A stretch of DNA of 37,683 nucleotides. Origin: Sandaracinaceae bacterium. GTDB lineage: Bacteria > Myxococcota_A > Polyangia > Polyangiales > JAFGIB01. Location of the stretch: positions 1 through 37,683 of the forward strand of contig JADGRF010000148.1 in the NCBI GenBank assembly GCA_017881055.1, in the 5' to 3' direction. Below the pieces are notes generated by a model that was given only the letters and a program-made list of their open reading frames with translations, had not been told where the DNA came from and made no database searches. Within the stretch, counting starts at the first letter, position 1. Each line of letters starts with the position of its first letter. The position numbers and the translations under genes are program-made. Of the stretch, positions 15,625 to 24,523 are shown in pieces.

Positions 15625-16635
15625 ATGGATCAGTTCGATGTGTACGTGGCTGGCTTCGAAGTTGAAGAAGCACGTGCTGCGCGTGGGCTGATGCAGGTGT
15701 TCGGGATGAGCGAAGCGGCGGCGCGCATCTTCGTGAGCTCGGTGCCACGTGTGGCCAAGCGTCGCCTCGCGAAAGACACCGCCGAACGCTACGTGCGCGC
15801 GCTGCGTTCGATCGGCGCGATCATCGATCTGCATCCGAGCACGACGTCGTACGCGCCGCCTTCCGGCCAGCCATCTCTGCCTACGCCGCAGCGCGCACTG
15901 CGCACGTCGGGGCGCGGGTCTAGCGAGCGTGAAGGCGCGGCGACGAACCCCTTCCACCCCGCAATCCCGCGCGCGCCCCGCTTGCCGGAAGGGCTGATGC
16001 CCACCGCGGCGTCGTCGGAGTTCCCCGCGGATCTCGCGCCGAGCAGTCACGAGCTGCTCCAGGCCACCGCGCACGCGCGGCTCTCGTCGCCTTTGCCGCC
16101 GCACGATCCAGTAAGCATGCGACCCGAGCAAACCGGCGTCTTCAACTCGCACGCGCCGCTGCGCCCGGGTGTGTCGCATCGGCCCGTGTTCGCCTTGGCC
16201 GTGCGCTGGTACGAACGTCGGCTGAACCAGTTGGTTCTGCTGTCGCTCCTGCTCGGAGCGGCTTTCGTAGCGTACTCGAAGGGCGTCTTTCGGCGCGACG
16301 ACAGCCTCGAGCAGGTCTGGCAGCGCGCGGGCATCAACCCCGGCACGTACGACGACGCGCATCACTTCATCGACCAACCCGGCGATCTGCTCTCGGACTT
16401 GGCGGGCGAACGCGCGCGCTCGCTCTTGGACGGCCTCGAACGCGCGGGCGCGAAGCACGTCTGGGCGATCGAGATCGTGGGCCGCGGGCCGCAAAAAGTG
16501 GCAAAGGCCTTGCTCGTGGATCTACCCGCCAACGCGGCCGAACGCCAGACGATCTTCTGGCAACACGCTCGGAGCGTGGCAAAGGCCCCTGTTCCAGCTG
16601 ACACGGGGCAAGCCCTGCTACGCATCGGACTTTGA
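15625..16635 (+). CDS. Single-pass membrane protein with an L7/L12-like N-terminal domain
   Basis: A 336-residue protein. Residues 1-72 (YVAGFEVEE, MSEAAARIFVSSVPRVAKRRL, TAERYVRALRSIGAIIDL) resemble the ClpS/L7-L12 C-terminal fold, in which a helix-turn carries a Pro-Val-like motif and the final strand follows ALxxxGA. Residues 75-180 are Pro/Ser-rich and probably disordered. One transmembrane segment follows (LVLLSLLLGAAFVAYSKGVF, about 210-229). Residues 230-336 form a small domain of unknown type. The N-terminal domain would be cytoplasmic and the C-terminal part periplasmic. I do not recognise a named family, and the L7/L12 resemblance is from pattern only. It converges with icmF, 52 bp apart. 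Confidence 0.6.
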   Translation: MDQFDVYVAGFEVEEARAARGLMQVFGMSEAAARIFVSSVPRVAKRRLAKDTAERYVRALRSIGAIIDLHPSTTSYAPPSGQPSLPTPQRALRTSGRGSSEREGAATNPFHPAIPRAPRLPEGLMPTAASSEFPADLAPSSHELLQATAHARLSSPLPPHDPVSMRPEQTGVFNSHAPLRPGVSHRPVFALAVRWYERRLNQLVLLSLLLGAAFVAYSKGVFRRDDSLEQVWQRAGINPGTYDDAHHFIDQPGDLLSDLAGERARSLLDGLERAGAKHVWAIEIVGRGPQKVAKALLVDLPANAAERQTIFWQHARSVAKAPVPADTGQALLRIGL

Positions 16636-16657
16636 CGCTCCCGTACCGCGAGGAGCA

Positions 16658-16685
16658 GCACGCCGCAGGCTTCGGCTCTGCGTGC
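16658..16685. terminator. Hairpin between two convergent genes
   Basis: GCACGC (16658-16663) pairs with GCGTGC (16680-16685) around an interior that contains CTTCGGCTCT, the same core as in the 27-bp repeats at 15471-15531. It lies between the stop of the L7/L12-like membrane protein (16635) and the stop of icmF (16688), where a bidirectional terminator would be expected. The 6-bp stem is modest and no T-run is seen. Confidence 0.4.
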
Positions 16686-16687
16686 GG

Positions 16688-19600
16688 TCACATCGAACGC
16701 CGGTAGCGACCTCCCACTTGAAACAGAGCGTCGCTGATCTGGCCCAGGCTCGCGTGGCGGACGGTGCGCATCAGCTCGTCGAACACGTTGCCGCCTCGGC
16801 TCGCGGTCTGCAAAAGGCGCCGTAGAGCTGCCTCGCCGTGCTCGGCGTTGCGAGCTTGGAACTCCCGGAGCGCAGTCAGCTGAGCACATTTCTCATGCTC
16901 GCTCGCGCGCACGGTATCGGCGACTGCGGCCGACGGCTGGGGTGCATGTTCGTCGACGAACGTGTTCACGCCGACGATCGGCAGCTCACCCGAGTGCTTG
17001 CGGGTCTCGTATTCGAGGCTCTCGTCTTGGATCTTGCCGCGCTGATACAGCGTCTCCATGCTACCCAAGACGCCGCCGCGCTCGGAGAGTCGATCGAGCT
17101 CGGCCAACACGGCGTCCTCCACTGTGTCGGTCAAGCGCTCGATCACGTACGAGCCCTGCAACGGGTTCTCGTTCTTGAGCAGGCCGAGTTCGCGCGTGAG
17201 AATTAGCTGAATCGCCAGCGCACCGCGAACCGAGCGCTCGGTCGGCGTCGTGACGGCCTCGTCGAACGCGTTCGTGTGCAAGCTGTTGCAGCGGTCGGCG
17301 AGGGCAGCAAACGCCTGCAGCGTGGTGCGGACGTCGTTCCACGCCATCTCCTGAGCATGCAGCGAGCGACCGGACGTTTGGATGTGGTATTTCAGCTTCT
17401 GACTGCGTTCGTTGGCGCCGTAGCGATCGCGCATGGCGATCGCCCAGATGCGCCGGGCCACGCGGCCGAGCACGTTGTACTCGGCGTCGAGCCCGAGGCT
17501 GAAGAAGAAGGAGAAGCTCGGGGCAATCTCGTCGATCGTCATGCCGCGTGACACGTAGTGCTCGACGTACGTGAACGCATTGGCGAGCGTGAACGCGAGC
17601 TGCGTGATCGGATTCGCCCCCGCTTCGGCGATGTGATAGCCGGACACCGACACCGAATAGAAGCTCTTGATCCCGTGCGCGATGAAGTACTGCTGCACGT
17701 CACCCATCATGCGCAGCGCGAACTCCGTCGAGAAGATGCAGGTGTTCTGCGCTTGGTCCTCTTTGAGAATGTCGGCCTGCACGGTGCCGCGCACGCGCGC
17801 CAGGGTATCCTTCGCAATGCGCTCGTAGGTGTCGGCGTCGACCGCATCGCGGCCCGAGATCCCGAGTAAGCCGAGGCCGAGCCCGTCGTGTCCGTGGGGC
17901 AGCTCGCCTACGTAGCGCTGCTGCGTAGACGCCGCATGCGCAGCGCGCACCGCTTCGAGACCACCGGTCGCCCGCAGGTGTTTCTCGATCTGCTGATCGA
18001 TCGCAGCATTGAAGAACTGCGCCAGCACGATCGGTGCGGGCCCGTTGATGGTCATGGAAACGGACGTCGCCGGAGCACAGAGATCGAAACCCGAGTAGAG
18101 CTTCTTGACGTCGTCCAGCGTGCAGACGGAGACGCCCGAGTTGCCGACCTTGCCGTAGACATCGGGACGAAGCTCGGGATCGCGTCCGTACAACGTGACG
18201 CTATCGAACGCCGTCGAGAGCCGAACGGACGAGCGCCCCGCTGCCAGTAGGTGGAACCGCTTGTTGGTGCGCTCGGGCGTGCCTTCGCCGGCGAACATCC
18301 GCGTGGGATCTTCGTCGCCCTGGTTCCATGGGAAGACGCCGGCGGTGAACGGAAAGTGGCCGGGCAAGTTCTCGCTGCGAAGAAACGTCAGCAGGTCCGC
18401 CCAGGACTCACTGGCTGGCAGCGCCACGCGTGGCAGCTGTGTCTTCGCCAGCGTGACGACGTGGTTTTGCATGACCTGCTCTCGGCCACGCACCTCTTGG
18501 CTCTGCGTGGGCGCGCTGTAGCTCGCGACGCACGCCGGCCAGTCGGCGAGCGCGCGACACGCATCCGGGCCGAGCTCCGCGAGCGCGGCGGCATGGAGTC
18601 GGCGCAGCCGCACGGTCGTGGCGTCGGCCTCGGTATCTTGGTCAGCTGGATACTCGCGGGCCGGCTCGGGCGCGACACAGCCGAGCGCCGACAGTGCACG
18701 CGCGATTCCCTGCGCGTCGGCCGCATGCTCGGCCATACGTCGCGTCTCTGCCCGATACTGGCGCAGGGCTTCGGCGATCTCGCTCAGGTACCGGACGCGG
18801 GCCGCGGGGATCAGCGCTGTCGTCACCTCCGGCACGCGCACGGGTCGCACGACGTCGGCCAGCGCCGACAGCGGACCGGCATGCTGCGCGAGCCGAGCGG
18901 CAATCCTTCCGTACAGGCGATCCATGCCCGCGTCGTTCCAGCGGCTGGCGATCGTCGCGTACACGGGAATGGCTTCGTCGCCGGCCTGGAACTGGGCGTG
19001 GTTGCGCTTCCACTGTTTGCGAACGTCACGCAGTGCATCCTCGGCCCCGCGCCGGTCCGCTTTGTTCAGCGCGATGAAGTCCGCGAGCTCGAGCATGTCG
19101 ATCTTTTCGAGTTGCGACGGCGCACCGTACTCCGGAGTCATCACGTAAAGGGAGGCATCCGCGAGGTCGGTGATCGCAGAATCGCTCTGGCCAGTACCGG
19201 CCGTCTCCACGATCGCCAGGTCGAAGCCGGCAGCTGCAAACACGTGCAGGGCGTCGGCCACCGAGTCCGAGAGCGCTGCGTGGCTGCGACGCGTGGCCAT
19301 CGAGCGTGCGTAGGTGTGCGTGGACAGGCCGAGCGCATTCAAGCGCATGCGGTCGCCGAGCAGGGCCCCGCCGCTGCGGCGCTTACTCGGATCGACCAGG
19401 AGCAACGCCACCTCGAGCTCGGGCAGATCGTGGCCGATGCGCAGCAAGAGCTCATCGACGACGCTGGACTTGCCCGCTCCACCGGTGCCCGTCACGCCCA
19501 ACACGAACAACGGATGGCTGCGTGCGCCCACGCCAGCACGCAGCGCGTCACGCACGCGCGTGGCTTCGGGGTCCGCACGGCCGACGTGCGCCTCGAGCCA

Positions 19601-20125
19601 GCTGATCACGCGGCCGACAGCCTGTGCGTCGTCTCGCGAGACGCGGGTCAGGGCATCGCCCAGCTCGGGCCCCGTCTTCACGTCGAGATCGGCAAGCACG
19701 CGCTCGACCATGCCCGACAGGCCGAGCTTCTGGCCGTCCTGCGGCGTGAAGATGCGTGCTACGCCGTAGCGCTCGAGCTCGCTGACTTCTTCCGGCGCGA
19801 TCGTGCCACCGCCGCCACCGTATACGCGCACCTGACCCGCTCCGCGCGCGCGCAGGCGATCGACCAGGTACTTGAAGAACTCCATGTGGCCGCCCTGGTA
19901 CGAGGACACGGCCACCGCATGGGCGTCTTCCTGCACTGCCGCGGAGACGATCTCTTCGACCGAACGATCGTGCCCGAGGTGAATCACCTCTGCGCCGAGC
20001 ACCTGCAGGATGCGACGCACGATCTGGATCGCAGCGTCGTGTCCGTCGAAGAGCGCAGCGGCCGTGACCACGCGTGGTCGCGCCGAGGATTCGAACGTCA
20101 CCGCGGGTCGCCAGCTTGGTCGCAT
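16688..20125 (-). CDS. icmF: Fused isobutyryl-CoA mutase (IcmF)
   Basis: A 1145-residue adenosylcobalamin-dependent mutase with its own G-protein chaperone, interconverting isobutyryl-CoA and n-butyryl-CoA in branched-chain acyl metabolism. Order: B12-binding domain (DGHDAA with His29 as cobalt ligand, HLGHDRSVEEIV, SSYQGGHMEF), MeaI-type GTPase (P-loop GTGGAGKSS at 213-221, NKAD at 354-357), then the large mutase domain (about 560-1145) with TSVSMTING, QTSGRSLHAQEMAWND and HTNAFDEAVTTPTERS. The protein ends in GGRYRRSM, the usual IcmF ending. The ATG at 20125 is chosen because GAGG lies six bases upstream and the B12 domain begins soon after; the frame is open further upstream but that part is low complexity. 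Substrate preference within the family (isobutyryl versus pivalyl or isovaleryl) cannot be read here. Confidence 0.95.
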   Translation of the reverse strand: MRPSWRPAVTFESSARPRVVTAAALFDGHDAAIQIVRRILQVLGAEVIHLGHDRSVEEIVSAAVQEDAHAVAVSSYQGGHMEFFKYLVDRLRARGAGQVRVYGGGGGTIAPEEVSELERYGVARIFTPQDGQKLGLSGMVERVLADLDVKTGPELGDALTRVSRDDAQAVGRVISWLEAHVGRADPEATRVRDALRAGVGARSHPLFVLGVTGTGGAGKSSVVDELLLRIGHDLPELEVALLLVDPSKRRSGGALLGDRMRLNALGLSTHTYARSMATRRSHAALSDSVADALHVFAAAGFDLAIVETAGTGQSDSAITDLADASLYVMTPEYGAPSQLEKIDMLELADFIALNKADRRGAEDALRDVRKQWKRNHAQFQAGDEAIPVYATIASRWNDAGMDRLYGRIAARLAQHAGPLSALADVVRPVRVPEVTTALIPAARVRYLSEIAEALRQYRAETRRMAEHAADAQGIARALSALGCVAPEPAREYPADQDTEADATTVRLRRLHAAALAELGPDACRALADWPACVASYSAPTQSQEVRGREQVMQNHVVTLAKTQLPRVALPASESWADLLTFLRSENLPGHFPFTAGVFPWNQGDEDPTRMFAGEGTPERTNKRFHLLAAGRSSVRLSTAFDSVTLYGRDPELRPDVYGKVGNSGVSVCTLDDVKKLYSGFDLCAPATSVSMTINGPAPIVLAQFFNAAIDQQIEKHLRATGGLEAVRAAHAASTQQRYVGELPHGHDGLGLGLLGISGRDAVDADTYERIAKDTLARVRGTVQADILKEDQAQNTCIFSTEFALRMMGDVQQYFIAHGIKSFYSVSVSGYHIAEAGANPITQLAFTLANAFTYVEHYVSRGMTIDEIAPSFSFFFSLGLDAEYNVLGRVARRIWAIAMRDRYGANERSQKLKYHIQTSGRSLHAQEMAWNDVRTTLQAFAALADRCNSLHTNAFDEAVTTPTERSVRGALAIQLILTRELGLLKNENPLQGSYVIERLTDTVEDAVLAELDRLSERGGVLGSMETLYQRGKIQDESLEYETRKHSGELPIVGVNTFVDEHAPQPSAAVADTVRASEHEKCAQLTALREFQARNAEHGEAALRRLLQTASRGGNVFDELMRTVRHASLGQISDALFQVGGRYRRSM

Positions 20126-20291
20126 CGCGAAACCTCGACTCCCGTTCTTTCCAAGGTACCAGCCTGCGCAGGTCGGCGCACAAGGGCCCTCGGATCTGGT
20201 CGAAGCGCCTTGGGAATCCGCCAAGCGGGGTGGCACGCCGCGTGCACCTTGCTTCGGCGCCGGAGGGGTGACACATAGTGGGGGAATCGGG

Positions 20292-21632
20292 GTGAGCGTG
20301 CGACCAGCCAACGAAAAGCCCGAGTCGATCGAGCCAGATGCGAAGCCAGACGCGCAATCGCGCGCGCAATCGGACGCTGAAGAGCAGCAGCTCGAGCTGA
20401 ACCGGGACACGGTGCCGGGCGGGATCAATCTCCGGCAGACGCTGCCCACAGGGGCCTCGTTTCACGCGACCTGGAAGATGCCCGCGTGGCTTCCGAGCGC
20501 AGCGGTGAGCGGAAACCAAGAGTCGGGCACGTCGGGCGTACGCCGGCTCGACATCGCCGACGACACGACTGCCTCGCACACGAGCGTCCCATCGGGCGCC
20601 CGGGTTGATCTCACCGAGCAGCCTTCTTTGGGGCGAACGATGCGCATGGAGCTCGGCCTGCCGCACAGCACGCCGCCGGCCGGGGCACAGAGCTCCAGCG
20701 GTCCGCGCAACGATCCACGCGACACGCTGGAGCCGACCGCGCCGATCTCGCCCACACGCAAGGCTGCGTTCGCCAAGAGCGGCGACGCCGTGCTGGCCGC
20801 GTCGGTTCAGCGCATCGGCGAATACCTGGCCGAGGAGCGCGACGAGAACGGCCGGCAGGTCTCGCAACGGCCCACCGATCCGTTCGGACAGCCCGCGCAA
20901 GCACGCACCCAAGCACGCACCGAACAAGACACCGATGCGACCGAGGACGAGCAGCCCAGCGTCGTGAACGCGCCGCCTCCGTCAGCTGCAACCGTCTCGG
21001 GTTCGACTGGCGCGAGCACCGGTGTAGACAACGACACGCGGCCTTGGGGCAAGGTGCGTCCGCGCTACGAGTACCAGGCGGACTATCAGGCGGACTATCC
21101 GGACGCGCAGCCGCGCTGGCTGGGCTGGTTCGCGGAACGCTTCGGCAAGCCCTCACGCACCAAGCGCTTCTTGCTGATCGCCATCGGCGTCGCGGCCACG
21201 GTCGGCACGCTGCTCATGCTGTTCGCGCCCGACCTCATGGTCGTTCAAGACGAAGAGAATGTCGCAACCAACGAGAACGGCGTCGACAGCGTACCCATCA
21301 AGGCCGAGCCGCACGTGGTGACGCCTGCACCGCTGCCGAACGCGCCGGCCGCTGCAGCCGCGTCAGGAACCGCGAGGGCAACCGTCACGGCCACTACGGA
21401 GCTGACCTCGGTGCCGGCGAACGCGGAGATCCTGCGTGCCGGCGCCATCGTCGCGAACACGCCGGCGCGCATCGCGCGGCCGAGCACCGAAGCCGATTTC
21501 CTCGTGCGACTCGACGGCTACGAGGCGCAGCTCGTGCGCATCGGTCCGACCAGCCCCGAGCACCTCACGGTAAAGCTGCGCAGCAAGGAACCGAGCGCGG
21601 ACGTCCCGCCCGAACCCGCGAACAAACCGTAG
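20292..21632 (+). CDS. Membrane protein with C-terminal PEGA-like domain
   Basis: About 446 residues from a GTG at 20292 preceded by a G-rich GGGGGA stretch; no ATG suits. The first about 285 residues are hydrophilic, Ser/Ala/Pro/Asp-rich and probably disordered, with cytoplasmic character. One transmembrane segment (FLLIAIGVAATVGTLLMLFA, about 290-315) follows. After a Pro/Ala linker, residues about 369-440 look like a PEGA-type beta domain (TSVPANAEILRAGAIVANTP, then FLVRLDGYEAQLVRIG). Similar architectures, with or without a kinase domain, are common in myxobacteria; here there is no catalytic part. It diverges from icmF by 166 bp and converges with the FHA gene. Function unknown; PEGA domains are thought to act at the cell surface or periplasm. 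Confidence 0.65.
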   Translation: MSVRPANEKPESIEPDAKPDAQSRAQSDAEEQQLELNRDTVPGGINLRQTLPTGASFHATWKMPAWLPSAAVSGNQESGTSGVRRLDIADDTTASHTSVPSGARVDLTEQPSLGRTMRMELGLPHSTPPAGAQSSSGPRNDPRDTLEPTAPISPTRKAAFAKSGDAVLAASVQRIGEYLAEERDENGRQVSQRPTDPFGQPAQARTQARTEQDTDATEDEQPSVVNAPPPSAATVSGSTGASTGVDNDTRPWGKVRPRYEYQADYQADYPDAQPRWLGWFAERFGKPSRTKRFLLIAIGVAATVGTLLMLFAPDLMVVQDEENVATNENGVDSVPIKAEPHVVTPAPLPNAPAAAAASGTARATVTATTELTSVPANAEILRAGAIVANTPARIARPSTEADFLVRLDGYEAQLVRIGPTSPEHLTVKLRSKEPSADVPPEPANKP

Positions 21633-21639
21633 CCGCGCT

Positions 21640-21656
21640 CGCCGCTGAAAGCGGCG
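21640..21656. terminator. Stem-loop between convergent PEGA and FHA genes
   Basis: CGCCGCT (21640-21646) and AGCGGCG (21650-21656) form a perfect 7-bp stem with a GAA loop, eight bases after the stop of the PEGA membrane protein (21632) and 33 bases before the FHA gene's stop (21690). A second overlapping GCGC-rich pairing follows. Likely terminator; no T-run. Confidence 0.5.
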
Positions 21657-21689
21657 CTGAACAGCGCGCGTCGTTGCACCGAAGACGTG

Positions 21690-22151
21690 TCAGCGACCGA
21701 ACAGCGAGCGAATGAAGCCGTGGAAATCACGCGACGGCGTGAACACGAGCCCCACGTAGCCGAGGCTGATGCGATCACGATCGGCGAGCTTCACGGTCTG
21801 ACCGCTCGCCAGTAGCTGCTCGTTCACTTGCGTGCCAGCGGTGGAGTCGTCGTCCGTGATCGACCACTCGCCGTGCGTCGTGATGATGTGCGCATGCACG
21901 CGCGACACGGAGACATCGTTGATCACCACGTCGCATTCCTCGCCGCGACCGAGTCGAATCCGCAGCTCGCCAGCCTCCGTGCCATGCAGCTCGACCGCTT
22001 GATAGCAGTCCTCGAGCGGCACCGTGCGCCGGACCCCAGGGCCCTCCTGCTCGACGATCAAGCGATCGACCGTGTCCTTCGGCGGCTCGCTGCTGGGTTG
22101 CAGCGCGCGTTGCCGGATCGTGGAGTGCACGAGACGATCATGGAGTCGCAC
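21690..22151 (-). CDS. FHA-domain protein
   Basis: A 153-residue protein consisting mainly of one forkhead-associated domain, a phosphothreonine-binding module. Key positions are seen: GRGEECDVVIND, then SVSRVHA with the Ser/Arg/His of the binding loops, and DDSTAGTQVN near the second loop. The GTG at 22151 is used because it begins after the preceding gene's reading frame and gives a plausible N-terminus; the genes overlap by 14 bp, so translation is probably coupled. The N-terminal 30 residues are unstructured and there is no membrane segment, so it is cytoplasmic. Next to a Ser/Thr kinase gene, it may read that kinase's phosphorylation; this is inferred from position only. Confidence 0.8.
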   Translation of the reverse strand: MRLHDRLVHSTIRQRALQPSSEPPKDTVDRLIVEQEGPGVRRTVPLEDCYQAVELHGTEAGELRIRLGRGEECDVVINDVSVSRVHAHIITTHGEWSITDDDSTAGTQVNEQLLASGQTVKLADRDRISLGYVGLVFTPSRDFHGFIRSLFGR

Positions 22152-22923
22152 CGTGATTGCCGCTGACGACGAGCACCGTGGCCACGGAAGCGGCGGCGAC
22201 CACACCGACGACGGCCGTCCAAAACCACCACTTCTTCGCGATCGAAGCGCGGGGGCGCGGAGCGGTCGGGGCGGCGAGCGCGGCTTCGAGGCGTGCTTCG
22301 GCGAGCGTCTGGAGGTCCAGCCGCGCGGTGGCACTGCCACCATCGGCGAGCGTGAGCGTCTCGGTTGCGAGCGTCTTGCCGGAGCGAAGCGCGCTGACGT
22401 GGTGAGCACCGGGGTCGGCAGGAATGGCGACTCCGAGCACCGCGTCGTGCAAGGGGGCGTCGTCGAGCATCACGCGCACACCGCTGCGATCGCCGTCGAC
22501 CACGACCGTGAGCTTCGCCAGCCTCGGCTGCGTGGTAGCGAGCAGCGTACGGGCGGCGCTCCGCACCTCGGCGCTCGTGCTCGGCGCGCTGTCCAGCTGG
22601 CGCAAGAGCTCGCTAGCAGCGACCAGATGACCCAGCTCCGCGAGCGAAGCCGCCAGGTTGTACTCGACCACGGGCGACTCACGGAGCGCGTTCGAGCGCC
22701 GGAAACGATCGGCCGCGAGCTCCCACGTCTTGTGCGCTGCGAGGCCTAGGCCTTCCTCGAACAGCGCACGCGCCTGGGCGCTGCGCTCGAGCTCAGCATT
22801 GTCGGAAACGCCCTGGGCGTGTGCACGGACACCGATCAGCCCGATCGCCATCATGACGGCTAGCGCGAGCCGGCCCGCGCGCCTCGAAGCGGATGTCCGG
22901 GTATGTCGATGCTGACCTGACAT
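22138..22923 (-). CDS. Exported TPR/PEGA-type protein with C-terminal membrane anchor
   Basis: A 261-residue protein starting at the ATG at 22923. An Arg-rich start and hydrophobic stretch end in AHA-Q, a good signal-peptidase I site. The mature part begins with TPR-like helices (ARALFEEGLGLAAHKTWELA, then SPVVEYNLAASLAELGH), followed by a beta-rich PEGA-like region (LTVVVDGDRSGVRVMLDDAP, GAHHVSALRSG), an Ala/Leu-rich segment, and a final transmembrane helix (WWFWTAVVGVVAAASVATVL). This TPR-PEGA-TM arrangement recurs next to Ser/Thr kinases in myxobacteria. It overlaps the FHA gene by 14 bp and diverges from the kinase gene across 94 bp. Role unknown; an envelope partner of the kinase is a guess. 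Confidence 0.75.
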   Translation of the reverse strand: MSGQHRHTRTSASRRAGRLALAVMMAIGLIGVRAHAQGVSDNAELERSAQARALFEEGLGLAAHKTWELAADRFRRSNALRESPVVEYNLAASLAELGHLVAASELLRQLDSAPSTSAEVRSAARTLLATTQPRLAKLTVVVDGDRSGVRVMLDDAPLHDAVLGVAIPADPGAHHVSALRSGKTLATETLTLADGGSATARLDLQTLAEARLEAALAAPTAPRPRASIAKKWWFWTAVVGVVAAASVATVLVVSGNHGATP

Positions 22924-23017
22924 GTCGAGGTTGACCGCATACCTGTTCTCACTCGCGGTCATGCGGCGCACGTGGATTGGCCCTCGGGGCAGCGAGACGG
23001 GTATCATTAAATCATCG

Positions 23018-24478
23018 ATGCACGAGCCTGGCCACATCATCGGCGAACGCTACCGCCTAGAAGCGCATATCGGCAGCGGTGGCATGGCCGAGGTCTGGCA
23101 GGCGACGCACGTGGAGCTGGCGAGCCCCGTCGCTGTGAAATTCCTGGGTAAGGATCGGCCGGTGACAGCGAGCTTGGCCGAGCGCTTCTTGAACGAGGCG
23201 CGTCTCGCGGCCTCGATGCGCCACCGCAACGTGGTCGAGATCATCGACTTCGGAAAGACCGCCGAAGAGCAGCCGTACATGGTGATGGAGCTGCTGGTGG
23301 GCCGCACGTTCGCAGACCGCTTGCAGGCGAACCCACCGTTGCGCGTGCCCGAGCTGATCAAGTTTCTCTCGCTCGCGCTGCGCGGTCTGACAGCTGTGCA
23401 CCAAGCCGGCATCGTGCATCGCGATCTCAAGCCGGAGAACATCTTCTGCGTGGAGGACGCCGACGGGATGTTCCCGAAGCTGCTCGACTTCGGCGTCTCG
23501 CGTGCGGTCGCACCCACGTCGTCGGCCGTTCGCTCGGCCATTCCCACCGAGGACGGGCTGATCGTGGGCACGCCGCAGTACATGTCGCCCGAGCAAGCGC
23601 GTGGCCTCGTCGACATCGATCTACGCACGGACATCTACAGCATGTCGGTGGTCCTGTACGAGGCGCTGACCGGCCGACTGCCATACGACGCGCCGCACGT
23701 CGGCGATGTGCTCATGGCGGTGATGCTCGGCAACGCTCCGAAGCTGACCGAGCTGCGTCCGGATCTCGGTCAGGCGCTGTCGGATGTGATCTCGCGCGGC
23801 ATGTCGCGTGATCGCGAGGAGCGCTTCGAGAACGCAAAGGACATGCGCGAGGCGCTCACGGCCGCTGCGGCGCAGACCAGCGCTAGGCACGTCACCTGGA
23901 AGGCCGCGCCAGTGCCCAAGCTCGGTGCCTCGAGCATACGCCCGCCGCGACCCGACGCGGCATCCCTTCCGCCGACGCGCGAGATCGTGCCCAAGCCACG
24001 TGATTTGTCAGCTGGAACTCCGACGCTACCCGACCCGCCCGAGAGCGCGCTGCCCGCGCTGCCGTTCCTACCGCCGGCGCGGGTGCCCGCGCTGGCCACT
24101 GGGGCGGCAGCCGTGCGCGTGGACGACTCGTCAGCTCCGCTAAGGCGCGCGTTCGCACTCCTTTTGGGTGCGGTCGCAGTTGCCCTGGTCTTGGTCTTGA
24201 TGTTCCGCCACGGCGGCGCTGAGCGCCCGACGGCTACACCGCGCACGAAGCTGCCGGCTGCAGAGCTTGCGGCGCACACTCCGGCGCCCGTCGCGGCGCC
24301 GGCCGTCACGACAGCGCCGGAAGAGACGCCGGTGCAAGAGCTCGGCACCACCGAGGACAGGCCTGCCGCCGGCGACACCGCGAAGCCGAAGGCCGGCGAC
24401 GCAGCGCATGCAGCGCGCCCCAAGCGCACGAAGCGTCGCGGCGGCAAAGCCTCGCTGCTAACCCGCCTCGATTACTGA
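23018..24478 (+). CDS. Hanks-type Ser/Thr protein kinase, membrane-anchored
   Basis: A 486-residue kinase from the ATG at 23018, which puts the usual GERYRLE start a few residues in. The domain (about 12-275) has a Gly loop GSGGMAEV (19-26), Lys41, HRDLKPEN (His134/Asp136), DFG (Asp157) and GTPQYMSPEQARG, so it should be active and of the RD type. A Pro/Ala-rich cytoplasmic linker follows, then one transmembrane helix (about 376-399) and a roughly 85-residue extracytoplasmic Ala/Pro/Lys-rich tail with no recognisable sensor domain. It diverges from the TPR/PEGA and FHA genes. An upstream in-frame ATG at 22922 would overlap the divergent start and is not preferred. Targets are unknown. Confidence 0.93.
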   Translation: MHEPGHIIGERYRLEAHIGSGGMAEVWQATHVELASPVAVKFLGKDRPVTASLAERFLNEARLAASMRHRNVVEIIDFGKTAEEQPYMVMELLVGRTFADRLQANPPLRVPELIKFLSLALRGLTAVHQAGIVHRDLKPENIFCVEDADGMFPKLLDFGVSRAVAPTSSAVRSAIPTEDGLIVGTPQYMSPEQARGLVDIDLRTDIYSMSVVLYEALTGRLPYDAPHVGDVLMAVMLGNAPKLTELRPDLGQALSDVISRGMSRDREERFENAKDMREALTAAAAQTSARHVTWKAAPVPKLGASSIRPPRPDAASLPPTREIVPKPRDLSAGTPTLPDPPESALPALPFLPPARVPALATGAAAVRVDDSSAPLRRAFALLLGAVAVALVLVLMFRHGGAERPTATPRTKLPAAELAAHTPAPVAAPAVTTAPEETPVQELGTTEDRPAAGDTAKPKAGDAAHAARPKRTKRRGGKASLLTRLDY

Positions 24479-24523
24479 GAACAGTGACGCGGCCGCGAGG
24501 CGCGACCCAGGCGTCGCTGTTCT
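24478..24523. terminator. Bidirectional terminator between kinase and argJ
   Basis: AGAACAGTGACGC (24478-24490) pairs with GCGTCGCTGTTCT (24511-24523): a 13-bp stem (one G-U pair in RNA) with a 20-base loop. It starts at the last base of the kinase stop codon and reaches into the argJ stop on the other strand, so it can serve both convergent genes. Confidence 0.65.

Noticed and set aside
18251..20278. A 675-codon open frame on the plus strand
   Set aside because: It is antisense to icmF, whose complete set of motifs is on the minus strand.
20126..20449. 108-codon N-terminal extension of IcmF
   Set aside because: It is Ser/Gly/Pro-rich with no match to IcmF, overlaps the divergent PEGA gene start, and a good ribosome-binding site precedes the ATG at 20125.
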